Of a stretch of DNA of 64,000 nt, positions 10,755 through 23,356 are shown piece by piece. Each line of letters opens with the position of its first letter. Position 1 is the stretch's first letter. The stretch covers positions 2,046,001 to 2,110,000 of the forward strand of contig JACCLO010000002.1 of the NCBI GenBank assembly GCA_029448655.1, given 5' to 3'. A model generated the notes under the pieces. That model saw only the letters and a program-made list of their open reading frames with translations, was not told the DNA's origin and searched no databases. The position numbers were made by a program, and so were the translations under genes. This DNA comes from Wolfiporia cocos (Eukaryota; Basidiomycota; Agaricomycetes; Polyporales; Phaeolaceae).

Positions 10755-13084
10755 TTAATGGTGGTATTCTTCATCTGGCAGCTCGACGCTGCATTCTAGT
10801 TTGTGCTCTTTCCAGTGTCGCTTTTGGCAATCCGAATCACAATATCTGAATCGCAACGTTAACCGTTTGACATGCATCAACAGCAGCTCCATACCTAGCA
10901 ATGCCACACTGGCCGCACTTTTTGAGAACTGCGCTGGGACGACACACCAGGTGCATTGTAACAGTGCTAGCCTGTTGTCTGAAATCGTTTCCCATACATT
11001 CTGAGCGCTATGATGGATTTCCTCATCCTCATCTTCTGGATCACTGTCATCGTCCGGTTTAGACTCAAACCTCTTGAGCCATTTGACCAAACCTCAGACT
11101 CCCCGTCGACTGGAGCTTCAGGGAGCGTCAAAGCGCTTTCGGGGTAGAACATCGCCATGACGCGTGCCATCACGGGGTCCCATTCCTTTAAATGATCTGG
11201 GTTCCCCAACATGGACATGATCTGTTTTCTGGTTTGGGTGAGGGCAGGGGACGTCTGACTCTTGTGGCCGATGAAGTCCATGAAGCGGGCGCTGATCTAA
11301 ATTTCGGCGAGGGCATGCTAGTGTCGATCCCAATGTGAGCTGGTGTAGCTCTGTTAGAGAGGATCCGTACCTTTATTTCTGCTGAATGGATAGTCAACCT
11401 CGGGCCCTCGACGACGAGCGCAATCATGAGGTACGTGTTCAAGTCGCGCTGCCTGTTCAATGAATCCGGCGGCCCCAGCTTGACCAGCTCCCTCACATCC
11501 GCATATGCGCTGAGCAGAAGCCCCAAACGTTCTTCACTGTCCTTCACCTCGTCCCCGCGAACGCTCAGATACAATGCGGCATCAACTGCCTGACGCAGCA
11601 TTTGAGTACGCAGCCAGTGCGAAAGCCCATGGCACTTGAGTCCCTTCTTCACCATACGCAACATCTCCGGGCGGTCACAATCCATCGCGGCAGCATAATA
11701 GAAGTAGCCAAAATCTGGACTGCGCGCGAGTGCGTTCTGGGCATGCTCTAGCGTCTTCATGTAGTCGTGCAGACAGAGGTACTTCCACTCAAGCACGTCC
11801 GCGAGGCCCTCGTCGAGCTCCGCCTTATCAGGCGCGACACGAAGAGCTGTGAAGCACTCGAGCAATAGTTTCTGCCGCTCAGGAAAGCCTTTGTCGCGCC
11901 GTGGGCGGCCACAACAGTCATATAGTAGCTCGGGGAGGGTATATTGAGACGCAAGCACCTCAGTGGCGAGGATACGCCCCAGGCGGACAGGATCCGGGTC
12001 CACAGTATGCAAAGCCAGTTGGGAGAGGTATGTTTCGTGAGAGCGCTTCATTGCGAACAGCTCAGAGTGGTCGCGCCCGAAAGCGTCCATGATTACCGAG
12101 AGGTCAGCGGGCAGAGCGCGTCTGTTGAGCGTCGCGACTGTCCCGGTCGTGGACACCTCTATCTTCTCCCGATCTGTGATGCCATTAAATTTCAGGAGAT
12201 GATCAAGCGCTCCAATGCGCAGCCGGAGGTCGCTACAGCGCATGGGGGAAATGAGTTTCGAAGGAGGGGATGGTCCGGCAACCCGCGAGGTCCCCAACGA
12301 GGGCGCTGCTGAGCAGCGAGAGAGCATGGCCGAACATGTAGCTTGAGAAACTTGCCCTGCGGAGGGACTCGAGTACCGCGCGCGCTATCGCGACGGTGTC
12401 GACTGCACGCCTAGTGCAACTATCCTCGAGGGAATGTGCGAAAATGGCGATGATGAGCGACCCCACCGCGGGGTCGTCCGGATACTGCCTCAGCAAGCCG
12501 ATCAACGTTAACGTGTGTTTCAGGATCTGCACGCGGTACCGTTTCCCGATATGCAGGCTGAGCGCATTGAGGGCGCGCAGTGCAATGTGGCGTGCCTCGG
12601 GAAGCTCGGTGAGCGCCACCATCCTGTCGAGGAAGCCTGCACCAACGTCAATGAGGTAGCAACGGTATTTCGCGCTGCAGCTGACCGGGCTCGACCAGCT
12701 TGTCCTGGAGGATGGCATCGACGATGCACATTTTTGCGAAGATCGCGACTACGCCACCAAGAACGCGAGCATTGCCGTATCTCCGGGCAAGTTTGAACGC
12801 CTGGTTCAGATGGCTCTGGATGTCAGGCAGTTCGTTGTGGACCTTCTTCAGCCCGCTTCGCGTAGTCAGATCTGATGATGTACATTTATGAGACGATGCG
12901 CAAGAGATACAGACGAGCACGTACCGGGAAGATCAAGGTATACACAGAGCTGGTCTGCGACGCTGACCCAGTCGTCGCTCCATTCATCTGAAAACACTTT
13001 GACTAGAGAACTGGGGGGCTGGCGCACTTTGTACTTCTTGGATTGTCTGCGTCCCCTGGGGACATGAACCAAAGCCAAGTTCAT
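10755..13084 (-). CDS. MYND-type zinc-finger protein with an apparent one-base frameshift in the finger
   Basis: This looks like one of the basidiomycete proteins with a long helical N-terminal region and a C-terminal MYND finger. The body (about 11190-13084) is Leu/Ala-rich and repeat-like, with short introns. The MYND ligands are visible: CTWC, then KCGQC, RYCDSDCQ, and HKLEC near the C-terminus. An intron joins IA(R) to YCDSDC. CTWC and KCGQC lie in different frames because the intervening A run (T5 on the plus strand, 10919-10923) is one base short; a sixth base would restore normal spacing. The gene is therefore either a recent pseudogene or carries a homopolymer sequencing error. Just upstream, a 44-nt GT-AG intron could bridge another frame change (near 11020-11065). 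It is convergent with the chromodomain gene. Confidence 0.72.
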
Positions 13085-13483
13085 AGCTGAGATAGATTTT
13101 GGAATATCACGTAATTATATGGGATGTACTACAGCCCAGGCTGGAGGTGTTTATGGCTAGCTTTCGGCCATGTAAAAGAATTCGCCATTGGGAATGTACC
13201 ACTTTGTGGTTTCACAAGCAATAGCAAAAAGGTGGGGTATACGAGATAGTGTAAAATTATCAGAAGGTATCGCTAGCATCTCTAGAAGAAGGTGATGATG
13301 AACGAGGAGCGGATAGCAACAACGAGATACGCGTAAAAGAGATTCGCGGATGAGCAAAGCTGGGACGGCAGGGTCACGTGTCCGCGCAACCCGTTATTAA
13401 CGGAGTCGCGTCTGATCTCATCACGAGTGCTTTATTTCCGGCAACACTTGCAGATTCTCTGCCTTTGTCTTTACTACGCAGCG
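13085..13483. other. Intergenic region
   Basis: This is the stretch between the MYND gene start and the TatD stop, both on the minus strand. It presumably holds the MYND promoter and the TatD 3' region. I see no gene or notable repeat. Confidence 0.5.
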
Positions 13484-15052
13484 CTATTCTCGCAACTCGT
13501 GCAACCCGAACAGCTCGACAGTGTTCTTCCACGCCTTCTCCGTCACCTTTTCAAACGGTACGCCCTCATTCAGCCGATGCACCACCCATGCGACCCCGCC
13601 GATTGCGCCCGGCTCGTTCCGTCCCTTGACCGGCTTACCGTATACGAATGACTCTGGCTTCGTGGCCTGAGGGAAGTAAAGCGCGTTCAGTGACGCCGGA
13701 AGCGAGGACAGGTGGGCCTTTGATGCGTGTGTGGACGTCATCGAACACCATGGAGCATCTACCGCAGCAATTGATACATTGGAGGGGCGGTAGAGAGCAG
13801 CAACCCACCTGTCTCGAACATTATTCGGTCGGGGCGCACGGATTTCGCGGCTGCGAGGTTTTCTGTCGTTTTAAGCCCGCAACCGTTAATTCTGCGGACA
13901 ATGTTAGTGGGCCTAATAGTCTGATGCATCAAAAACTAAATTTACGATATATGGAAGCCCATGTCCATCTGTATCACTGATTAGGATCCGGACGGCCTAT
14001 GACTCTTATGATATCACGCACCAACTCTGCCGCCTCTTCTGGCGTTCCGGTAAAGCTATGGACAACGCCCCCTTTTGCGCCCGATCTCCTCCCTCCATCG
14101 TCTCCGAAGCCTTCCTCGCGCAGTATCGTTACAAAGTCGGCATGCGCAGCGCGGGAATGTAGAAAGAGCGGCAGGTGGTACTTCTTCGCGAGCGCAAGTT
14201 GTGACCCTATCACCGCGGAATCAGGCTTTAACGCGGAGCTATTTCAACAGTGACGCCTACGAAACTGTCTCTTCTGAACTTCTGGCGCAGCAAAGTGCGT
14301 GCGATCATAGTCTATACTCCATGGGATTTAGGGCGGTTCGCACGAAGAAATCAAATAGATGCACCTAGTCCGCATTCTCCCACCGCAACCACTCTTCCTT
14401 TCCCCTCCAGATTTTGCGCAATCAGCGCGTCAAGCGCGGCCAGATACGCACCCGGTCCTCCTCTGAACTGATCGAACTGGGCGGACCGCGTGGGGTGGCA
14501 GCCCACAGTGGCGTAGAATCCGTGTTGCTTCGCGAGCTCGAGTGCCTCTTTCGACTCGTGTAGACTACCGCCGGTGATAATCATGGATTTGACCCCGGCA
14601 GCACGGGAGCGCTCGAGCACTGCCTCGAAGTCGTCTGCGGGTGGTGTGGGTTACTCACGCGGTGCGAAGCATGGGCGCAACGCACCATCGTGCTTTTTCC
14701 GCCCGTGATGGTATCCTCTGAAGACTGGGTCGGTGAGGTTAACTAGACAGAGTCAGCCGGCTCGTTCACGACGCGATAGTTCGTATCTTACCGCCGATGT
14801 CTGTGAGAGTGCATCTGAATGAGCTTCCGGAACATGTCGCCCCGAAGTAATGCACACACCGATGAATCTGAAATTCCCCTTCACCTCCTCGGCCGGTCTC
14901 GCCACAACCGTCACTGGCATATTATGAGAAACGTTGCCTTTGTAGCGGATATAGGCGGGTTTTACGGTGCTTGGTGGAGGCGAGGGACGAGCAACCGAGC
15001 GAGTAGGGCGCCAAAGAAGCGGTGCAGATTTAAGCAATCGAATGACTCTCAT
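13484..15052 (-). CDS. TatD-family metal-dependent deoxyribonuclease (TATDN1-like)
   Basis: TatD nucleases are TIM-barrel metal-dependent DNases/exonucleases implicated in DNA turnover and apoptosis-like DNA degradation. Visible family blocks, in order, are [17 protein letters not shown] (completed by a 9-nt microexon at 14792-14800), [18 protein letters not shown] followed by [24 protein letters not shown] and FETDAPWCS. These contain the usual metal-binding His, Glu and Asp residues. The C-terminus is NTVELFGL. Translation from the ATG at 15052 adds about 55 residues rich in Arg and poor in acidic residues ([19 protein letters not shown]...), which could be a mitochondrial presequence. An internal Met (SHNMPVTVV) would give a cytosolic/nuclear form. 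Confidence 0.9.
14792..14800 (-). other. 9-nt microexon in the TatD gene
   Basis: On the minus strand the sequence runs ...TTCATCG|gtgtgtgc...ctctcacag|ACATCGGCG|gtaagata...gtctag|TTAACCTC. Only inclusion of the 9-nt exon yields FRFI-DIG-VNLTDP, the invariant TatD opening. Both flanking introns are canonical GT-AG. Confidence 0.85.
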
Positions 15053-15320
15053 TGACTACCATACGTGAATCTGAGCGAATCCACAACGGGCGAGTGATCT
15101 CGCAATAGTTTCGGTTTATTGCTGAGGCAAATGAACGCCATCGAGGTACCAGTCCGCCATCTGCCATCCGTAGAAACGAGTTGAAGTGAAGTTTCACGTG
15201 CTCTCGAGACGCAGCCCTTGGACTCCAATGACATCTGCCATCACAAATCAAATTACAATTAATGTTTGCCAGACACAGGTTTATGATGTGCGCCAGCGGA
15301 CATAAGTAAATTGGGAGGCT

Positions 15321-15400
15321 CTACTGTCAGAATTTCGGCCTAGCTGTCAGCATTTCGGCCTAGCTGTCTCTATTTCGGCATATGTAACTGTCATTTCGGC
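15321..15400. repeat. Tandem repeat, four imperfect 20-bp copies with ATTTCGGCC core
   Basis: Successive 20-mers read ctactgtcagaatttcggcc, tagctgtcagcatttcggcc, tagctgtctctatttcggca and tatgtaactgtcatttcggc. The core, ATTTCGGC, is kept in all four copies. The function is unknown. Confidence 0.8.
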
Positions 15401-16421
15401 CTCGCGATGCGCCTGTTGTTGTGCGCCTAATGCCTGCTTGGCATTATTTGGCAATGCCCGAATGCGGTATGTTCTCAACACCCGAGCTCGACGCAAGTCG
15501 CGAACGTTCTCAAGGGTCCGCTCCTGCGCCGTTGACTTCATGTTGAGGTCTTGTGTACTTTGACCTGTGATTGGCTATGAAGTAGTGTACTTGTATTACT
15601 CCCAGGCCTCTGAATGATCTCATTCTTCCCATTCATTTTAATCTTCGTATATGACATATTTTGAGTTCACTTGTATATAATCTCCTGCGCAACGCGCCAA
15701 AAAGGCGGAATCCTCTTGCGCTGTATCTCAGCTCTCCGGACAAGAGAACAGAGCAAAATCACACTGTGTGTGCCCGCCCACAGTGCATCCTCAGTGCTGC
15801 CGCCTGTGCGCTCTCTGCTCTGCGCGCGCTTGTCGAAATCAAACTGAGCAAGCCGAAATCGCGCCGAAGTCGCCGAATTTGCGCCGGATGCGCCGAACCC
15901 CAAATCCCAAACCTCAATTTCAACGTAAGCGTGCCGAATAGTATCGATGAAGCAACAATACCAAGCTGTCAACTTCAAGCCGAACTACGGGATCCCAAAT
16001 AATTTGTCCGCTGGCGCCCCTCATACAGGTTCTTCACTTACGACTTCCACCTCTACAATTGCTAAGCAGGACTCACTGCTTATTAGGGTTTACTGATGAA
16101 TTCACTGCTTAAATTTCACCGCTTATAAGAATTGAAACACTGCGAGTATACTAGCTCGCTGGTAACCTCTTTGCAATCAGCGTCTTTGCAATTAGCAGCG
16201 GCGCTCGTGGGTATGAAAGCATCATCTGCAAGTATGTCCGATGAATTCATGGCACAAAGCTGGAGAGAACGGCGATGACACCATGGTAAGTCAAGATGCG
16301 CTGACAGCCACTGTGGATCTGGGGAGGCTACTGCATACGATTGGGCGCCCACTGGGTATTGAAAAGAAAACAGATAGCGACATTTACAATGTACATACGT
16401 GCAAGATAGACGTGCACTTGC

Positions 16422-16527
16422 CACAAGCCACAACTTCCATGAGCGCTCCAGATCGATCTTATCATGAGCGTCTACACAAGCCACAACTTCCATGAGCGCT
16501 CCAGATCCATCTTATCATGAGCGTCTA
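16422..16527. repeat. Direct tandem duplication, 2 x 53 bp
   Basis: Copies at 16422-16474 and 16475-16527 differ at one base (gatcGatc versus gatcCatc). Each contains internal ATGAGCG words. This is a recent local duplication about 370 bp upstream of the thiolase start. Confidence 0.9.
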
Positions 16528-16895
16528 ACACGATTCGAAGTTATACTCCGCCCGACTTGTACCTTGTACCTATAACCCTGTGTCGTGCTGCGGGTATGAC
16601 GATCTCCACGCGGAGAGTCAGAGCTACCTCTGTTGCTTTACACTACATTCCTTGCTGCGTCAAAGCAAGTACCCGATCGCATCGCATGACTCTATCACAT
16701 GAGATCCTCGGGGGTCGGTGGCACTGCACACCCGCGCCCGACTTTCCCATTCGTAACATCTCCCACTCCTCTTGCTTGTCCGGCAGCTGCTTCCTGCGTT
16801 CTCACAGCGTGCAGTGCATAAGTATCTTGTCTACCTTCCGCAATTCCGCACACTGCACTCCCGAGCTTGGACACTGTTGAGAGGTGTAAAGAGCG

Positions 16896-18491
<1,596 letters not shown>

Positions 18492-18865
18492 AGCGGGCGT
18501 GCAGCAGAGCTATTCCTGGCGAGGGTGTGTTCTCACATGGAGTGTATTCCAATCAATGAAGTCATTTCTTGCCCGTGCGTGTTCGGCCTAGGCGAGCGGG
18601 ACGAGTTGGCCAGCCATACTCCACCCCGGGACCTGGCCAGAGCGTGGCAAAGCGCAGAGGAAAACCTTGGCGTAGAGACAGGCAGAATTTAGCGACTGCA
18701 TGACTTGCCGGTGTTGTGCCGTGACCACCTGAAATTGCCGCCCGCCTCGTCTTATACTCCAACCACTAACACATCCGGCGCGACCACCGCCGCCCCAGCC
18801 TCCCATACCAGCAGTTTTGCTGCTTGTCCTTCCTTTGTCCTTCCTTCCCCGCCGGGGCCCACGCT
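18492..18865. other. Intergenic region, promoter of the heparinase-like gene
   Basis: This is a spacer between two plus-strand genes. Pyrimidine-rich sequence (18790-18860, ccttcctttgtccttccttccc) directly precedes the ATG at 18866, as is common in fungal leaders. No further feature is evident. Confidence 0.4.
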
Positions 18866-21428
18866 ATGGCGTATCAGTATTCGAGCACAGATAATGCAAA
18901 CCTCCATTCCGGCAGCACTACCCCCTACGGCTCGGGTGACCCGTACTACAACGAGTCCTCCGGGTTCGTTGCCCCGCACCAGAGCAAGCCCAAGCGGGGC
19001 ATGAGCAACTGGATCAAGATCGGCGTCCCTGTCCTTATTGCCATTATTATTGCCGCCGTCCTCGGTGGTGTTTTGGGCAGCCGCGCCCACCACAACTCCT
19101 CCGCGTCGTCGAATGCAGTCGCCAACCAGGCTTCCCCAACCGGCGCTGCCGCAGCCAGTTCCGCCGCGAGTGTGAAGGAAGCAATCGGCCTGTTTGCTAC
19201 CGCTACGAACAGCTTGTACATGCTTCCCATTTACCCCTCGACCGTACGTGCCTGCTTCTCAATTCCAAAACTTTTGAATACTCACCCCGCCTTCTCGTTC
19301 ACGTGCACAGACAAACACCGCCGCCTTTACCAAGCCCACTTTTGAGCCACAGGCTTCCGGTCTCAGCTGGCCCTCCGACCCCTTCCAGCCCGCGAATCCC
19401 GCCCCGACCAGCGTACGCCCCGACCACCCTCGTCTCATTGCCCCCTCGTACAAGTGGGAAGCCTTGCCGGAGTTGATCCAAAAAGATCCATACCTCAAGT
19501 ACTGGAACGACACCATCTTCGGCAACGCTACCGTCTATTACAATGAGCCGGTCGTCGCGTACTACATGGATAGCGGCAATGGTATCCTTGACATCGCTCG
19601 GCAAATCAAGATGCGGATCAAGGCCTTCTCGTACGTATACCGCATGACGAACAACACCAAATGGGTCGATAGGGCGTGGAAAGAGCTGCAGGTGAGCGTC
19701 TGCAGATCGACTTCGCAGGCGCCAGCCACTGACGTCTGGTCGCTAGAACGCTGCCGGAAACGGCACCAACTCCTTCGGTCCGGATACCTCGGAGCGATGG
19801 AACCCTGTTCATTTCCTCGATACCGCTGAGTTAACCGCCGCCTACGCCATTGCGTACGATTGGATGTACGATGCGTGGATGCCCGACCAGAAGAGCATGA
19901 TCGTGTGGACCATGTCCTACTATGGTCTGCAGAACGGTGTCATCGGCTACAGCAACAGCAATGGCCTGTACTACGGCTGGTGGACGAGCAACACTCAGGG
20001 TAACTGGAACTGTGTCTGCAACGGCGGCCTCACCATGGGCGCGCTTGCCATCATGGGCGACGATGACACTGGTCTTGCCGAGCAGGTTCTCCAGCTCACG
20101 ATCCCCAACGCCATGTTGAACTGTGCCCAGGCTGTCTCGTCCGACGGTACATGGCAGGAGACGCCCAACTATTGGTACTTTGGTGTCACTGGTAACGCTG
20201 AGATGGTCTCGTCGCTGATGACCGCGGCGGGCTCCGACTTTGGCATGCTCACGACGAACCCTGGCTTTGCAAACACCGGTCTCTTCCACATGCACGTCAC
20301 CGGCCCCGGCACGATGTTCGAGTGGGGCGACAACGGAGTCAACCTGTATTCGTCCACTGCGAACCCGATGATGTTCTACGGCGAGCAGTACAACCACCCC
20401 GAGTACATGCTCTTCCAGCGCGACCAGCACGATGCGCCGTCGGACCCGTGGAGCATGTTCTGGTACAACCCGGCGGTGTCCGGCGCGTTCTGGGACAATA
20501 TGGCGCTCGACGGGTACTTCGACAACCACACGGACTCGTGGGCGTCTATGCGGAGCAGCTGGACGGACGAGGATGCGCTGTTCCTTGCGATCAAGGCGGG
20601 CACGCTGCAGGGCCACCAGACACACAACGACCTCGACTGCGGTGACTTTGTGCTCGACGCGCTCGGCACGCGGTGGGCGGGTGAGCTCGGCGATGAGAAC
20701 TACCTCGTCACGGGCTACTTCAGCAACGACACGCAGACGAGTGACCGCTGGCTGTACTACCGCAAGCGTACCGAGGGGCAGAACACGATCCTCGTGGATG
20801 CGCAGAACCAGCTCGTCACGGCGCAGCCTACGACGAACTTCGGCTCGAGCAACACGACGCAGGGATCGAGCACAGTGTTTACCGTGCCGAGCGACTCGAC
20901 GGCGTTCTTCACGGCGGACCTGACAAGCGCTTACGAGAGCGTGTAAGTGCGCTCTCACGTCCCATCGTGCATATGTTGATGTTCGCGCGTGGCAGAACCT
21001 CGTTCGAGCGTGGTATCCGCATGCTCAACGGGCGGAAACAGGTCCTCCTGCAGGACGATATCACGGCGTCCGCGTCGATCATGTGGCGCATGCACACGAA
21101 TGCGTCTCTGGAGATTGACACGGCCGGAACAACCGCGACGCTGCAGATTGGCAATGAGCGGATGGAGGTCAAGATCCTCAGCCCGACGTCGGGCGCTACG
21201 TTCACGACGATGAACGCGACGCGCCTGCCGACGGACCCGCCGCTGCCCGCGGGCCAGGCGGACCTGCCGAATACGGGCGTGACGGTGCTCGCGATCGAGC
21301 TGGAGGCAGGCACGCACAGTCTGCAGGTGCTGTTCAACCCGCAGTGGTCGGACATGAGCGCGAGCGACTTTGTGACGCCGCCGTCTGTCGCCGTCAAGGA
21401 CTGGACCTTGACGAGCCACAACAACTGA
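18866..21428 (+). CDS. Membrane-anchored heparinase II/III-like protein (putative polysaccharide lyase)
   Basis: Residues 1-48 form a short polar, Lys-containing tail (SKPKRGMSNWIK). A single hydrophobic helix follows (IGVPVLIAIIIAAVLGGVLG), then a Ser/Ala-rich stalk, which indicates a type II membrane protein with the enzyme outside the cytosol. The alpha-helical toroid region includes WNDTIFGNATVYYNEP, WGTNSFG-like and NWNCVCNGGLTMGALAIMG. Next comes the heparinase II/III beta domain with THNDLDCGDFVLDALGTRWA, and a long beta-rich C-terminus after an intron at about 20943-20996 (SV|TSFERGIR). The length is roughly 780 aa. The family cleaves uronic-acid polysaccharides by beta-elimination; the substrate of the basidiomycete members is not established. 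It has several Asn-X-Ser/Thr sites. Confidence 0.85.
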
Positions 21429-22025
21429 GCGACGGGGTGGCGTGCGACATGGACCGCATGGATTTTTATGACAGTGATGGACGTGAGACCGTTGATTCGA
21501 GCTCATTTTATAGCCGTAGCGGATTCTCTTCTTTCTGGTTTTAGCTGCACACACGTAGTACTCCACTATACCGACGCTTGCAGATAATGCGTGCAACACG
21601 AGCTGCGTGATTGAAGATTGATATTGAACTGAGCCCGAAGCGAGTGCGGCGGTGGCTGGCATGCCGATGAGGCTGAGGTCGGCTAGCAGCATGGACGGGC
21701 GCTTCGGAGGTATATGTTGGGCGGCTGGTCGCCAAGGTTTCGCAGCAACGTCCTCCTGCGCGAACTGCTCGTCGCCGCCGACCTTCCTTATCTCCTTCCT
21801 TTTCCTCCCACTCCTTCATCACTCAAGGCCCCCAGGCAACGCCGCCAGGTGTCCAGTAAGTCTCTCTTACACCACCACTTTCTTCTCCCCGGCTGGTCCT
21901 TGTCTCTGCCCGCATATAATATTGTATCGTCGCGTTGGCCGCCCATACTCGTCTGCACCGAGGCTAACGGCTCTTTCAGCCTCTCGTAACCGCGTACGCG
22001 TCACCCGGCCAGGCTTCGTAACAAC
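21429..22025. other. Intergenic and 5' leader of the Ser-rich surface protein
   Basis: The region contains pyrimidine-rich promoter sequence (21780-21830) and a probable 5'-UTR intron (listed separately). I see no separate gene. Confidence 0.5.
21856..21979 (+). other. Probable 5'-UTR intron
   Basis: A strong donor, gtaagt, at 21856 pairs with ctctttcag ending at 21979, with a perfect CTAAC branch motif (21964-21968) just before the acceptor. It lies 46 nt upstream of the ATG at 22026. Confidence 0.6.
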
Positions 22026-23356
22026 ATGTTCGCCTCAAAACCCCGGAAGGTCACCCTCACGCTCCTTTGCCTCGTAATTGCCCTCGCGCTGGCCTCTGTC
22101 TCGGAGGCCAATGATTTCTCCCCCCAACGTCGCGACCATGTCGACCTCTCGAAGCGCATGGTCAGGAAGCGCGCGCCTGACTTGCTCGGTCTAGCAGGAC
22201 TCGGCAGCGACCCGCCCACTGACGGTGGAAGCGGCAGCGGTGGGGGCGGCAGCAGCAGCAGCAGCACCGACGCGGCCTCAAGCACCAGTGCTGCAGCTGC
22301 CTCTGCGACATCTGCAACCTCTGCGAGCACCAGTGCAAAGGCGGCCACGTCCTCCTCGGCTGCTGCGACGTCGTCTTCGTCTGCTGCCGCCGCCAAGTCG
22401 ACGGAAGCGAGCTCCTCCGCCTCGTCCACTACTGCGAAATCTTCGGTCAGTCTTTGTACCCATATCTGGAAGTGTTTGCGCTAACGCGGTGAGGGTTCGC
22501 CGTTTAGTCGCCCGCCGCCACAAGCTCCTCGGCTGCCTCGAGCAGCGCTGTGACCACGTCTGCGACCACCTCTAGCACGAGCAGCTCGTCCGCAGCAACG
22601 TCCTCATCGTCCTCGGCGGCTGCTACGTCCTCGGCTACTTCTGCAGCAGCCACCACATCCGCGCCTCAGTCCACTGATGCCGCTACTACTACCCCTGCAG
22701 CGACCGATGATACCCCGGGCACTTCGTACAACTCCAATGGCAGCCAGGTCACCATCACCTCCACATCCTCATCCTCTGCCACCCCGTCCGCCGCGGCTGA
22801 CGAGGCCTCTGCCGCAAGCACGTCCAAGATCACGCGCACGACCCTCATCGTGATCGTCGCCATCGCCTCGACCGTCGGTGCCATCTCCGTCGCCTGGACC
22901 CTCTTCCGCAAGTGGAAGCTCAAGCCCTCCTCCCACTTTGACGAGCGCATGCAGCCCATCGACTGGCAGCCCACCACGGAGCAGGACGACGGGCTCCCCC
23001 GCCACCGTCGCGAGGGCTCGGGCGCGTCGCATGGTTCATTCCACTCGGGCAACGGTCACCAGGACGCGTCGGCCTACGGCCAGAACTCCGATCACGGCCA
23101 CGGTGCTCCGGCCCCGCTCAACCCGATCCCGGACCACGACTTCACCGCAGGCACGGCACTCGCGCCTGTTGGCGGCTACGCGGACCTGCAGCGCGGCCCC
23201 AGCCCGCAGCCGCCGATGGGCGAGCTCCATCGTGGCGCGAGCATGGCGCGTGGTCACCCGCAGATGCCGTACGACCCGTACGCGGCGATGCCGATGCATT
23301 ATCAGGGCGGGTACGAGGCGTACGACAACAGCGGTGCGTACGGCGCGCGGTACTGA
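22026..23356 (+). CDS. Ser/Ala/Thr-rich single-pass plasma-membrane protein (Mid2/WSC-like stress sensor architecture)
   Basis: An N-terminal signal peptide (VTLTLLCLVIALALASVSEA) is followed by a dibasic KRMVRKR stretch. Then comes a Ser/Ala/Thr mucin-like ectodomain of about 190 residues, likely heavily O-mannosylated, interrupted by one intron (about 22444-22507). The single transmembrane helix is TLIVIVAIASTVGAISVAW, and the cytoplasmic tail of about 150 residues is rich in His, Gly, Pro and Tyr (ending AYGARY). The layout matches fungal cell-wall integrity sensors such as Mid2/Wsc, but there is no WSC cysteine domain and no sequence proof of that role. Confidence 0.8.

Larger units (their letters stand above)
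15053..16895. other. Repeat-bearing intergenic region
   Basis: No convincing gene is visible in these 1.8 kb. The region contains a four-copy 20-bp tandem repeat (15321-15400), a cluster of GCCGAA motifs (about 15850-15900) complementary in sense to the TTTCGGC cores of that repeat, and a 2 x 53-bp direct repeat (16422-16527). The overlapping ORFs of 103 and 113 codons around 15661-16002 show no family resemblance. The last few hundred bases should carry the thiolase promoter. Confidence 0.5.

Noticed and set aside
11020..11065. Second frameshift in the MYND gene
   Set aside because: A 44-nt GT-AG intron (gtcaaatgg...gatgacag) can bridge the two frames, so no mutation is needed.
15541..15925. 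Possible solo LTR (TGTTGAGG... to ...TTTCAACG)
   Set aside because: The ends are only loosely inverted, no target-site duplication is visible and there is no internal retroelement sequence.
19831..20958. 375-codon minus-strand ORF
   Set aside because: It is an Arg/Val-rich shadow of the heparinase-like gene with no conserved motif.
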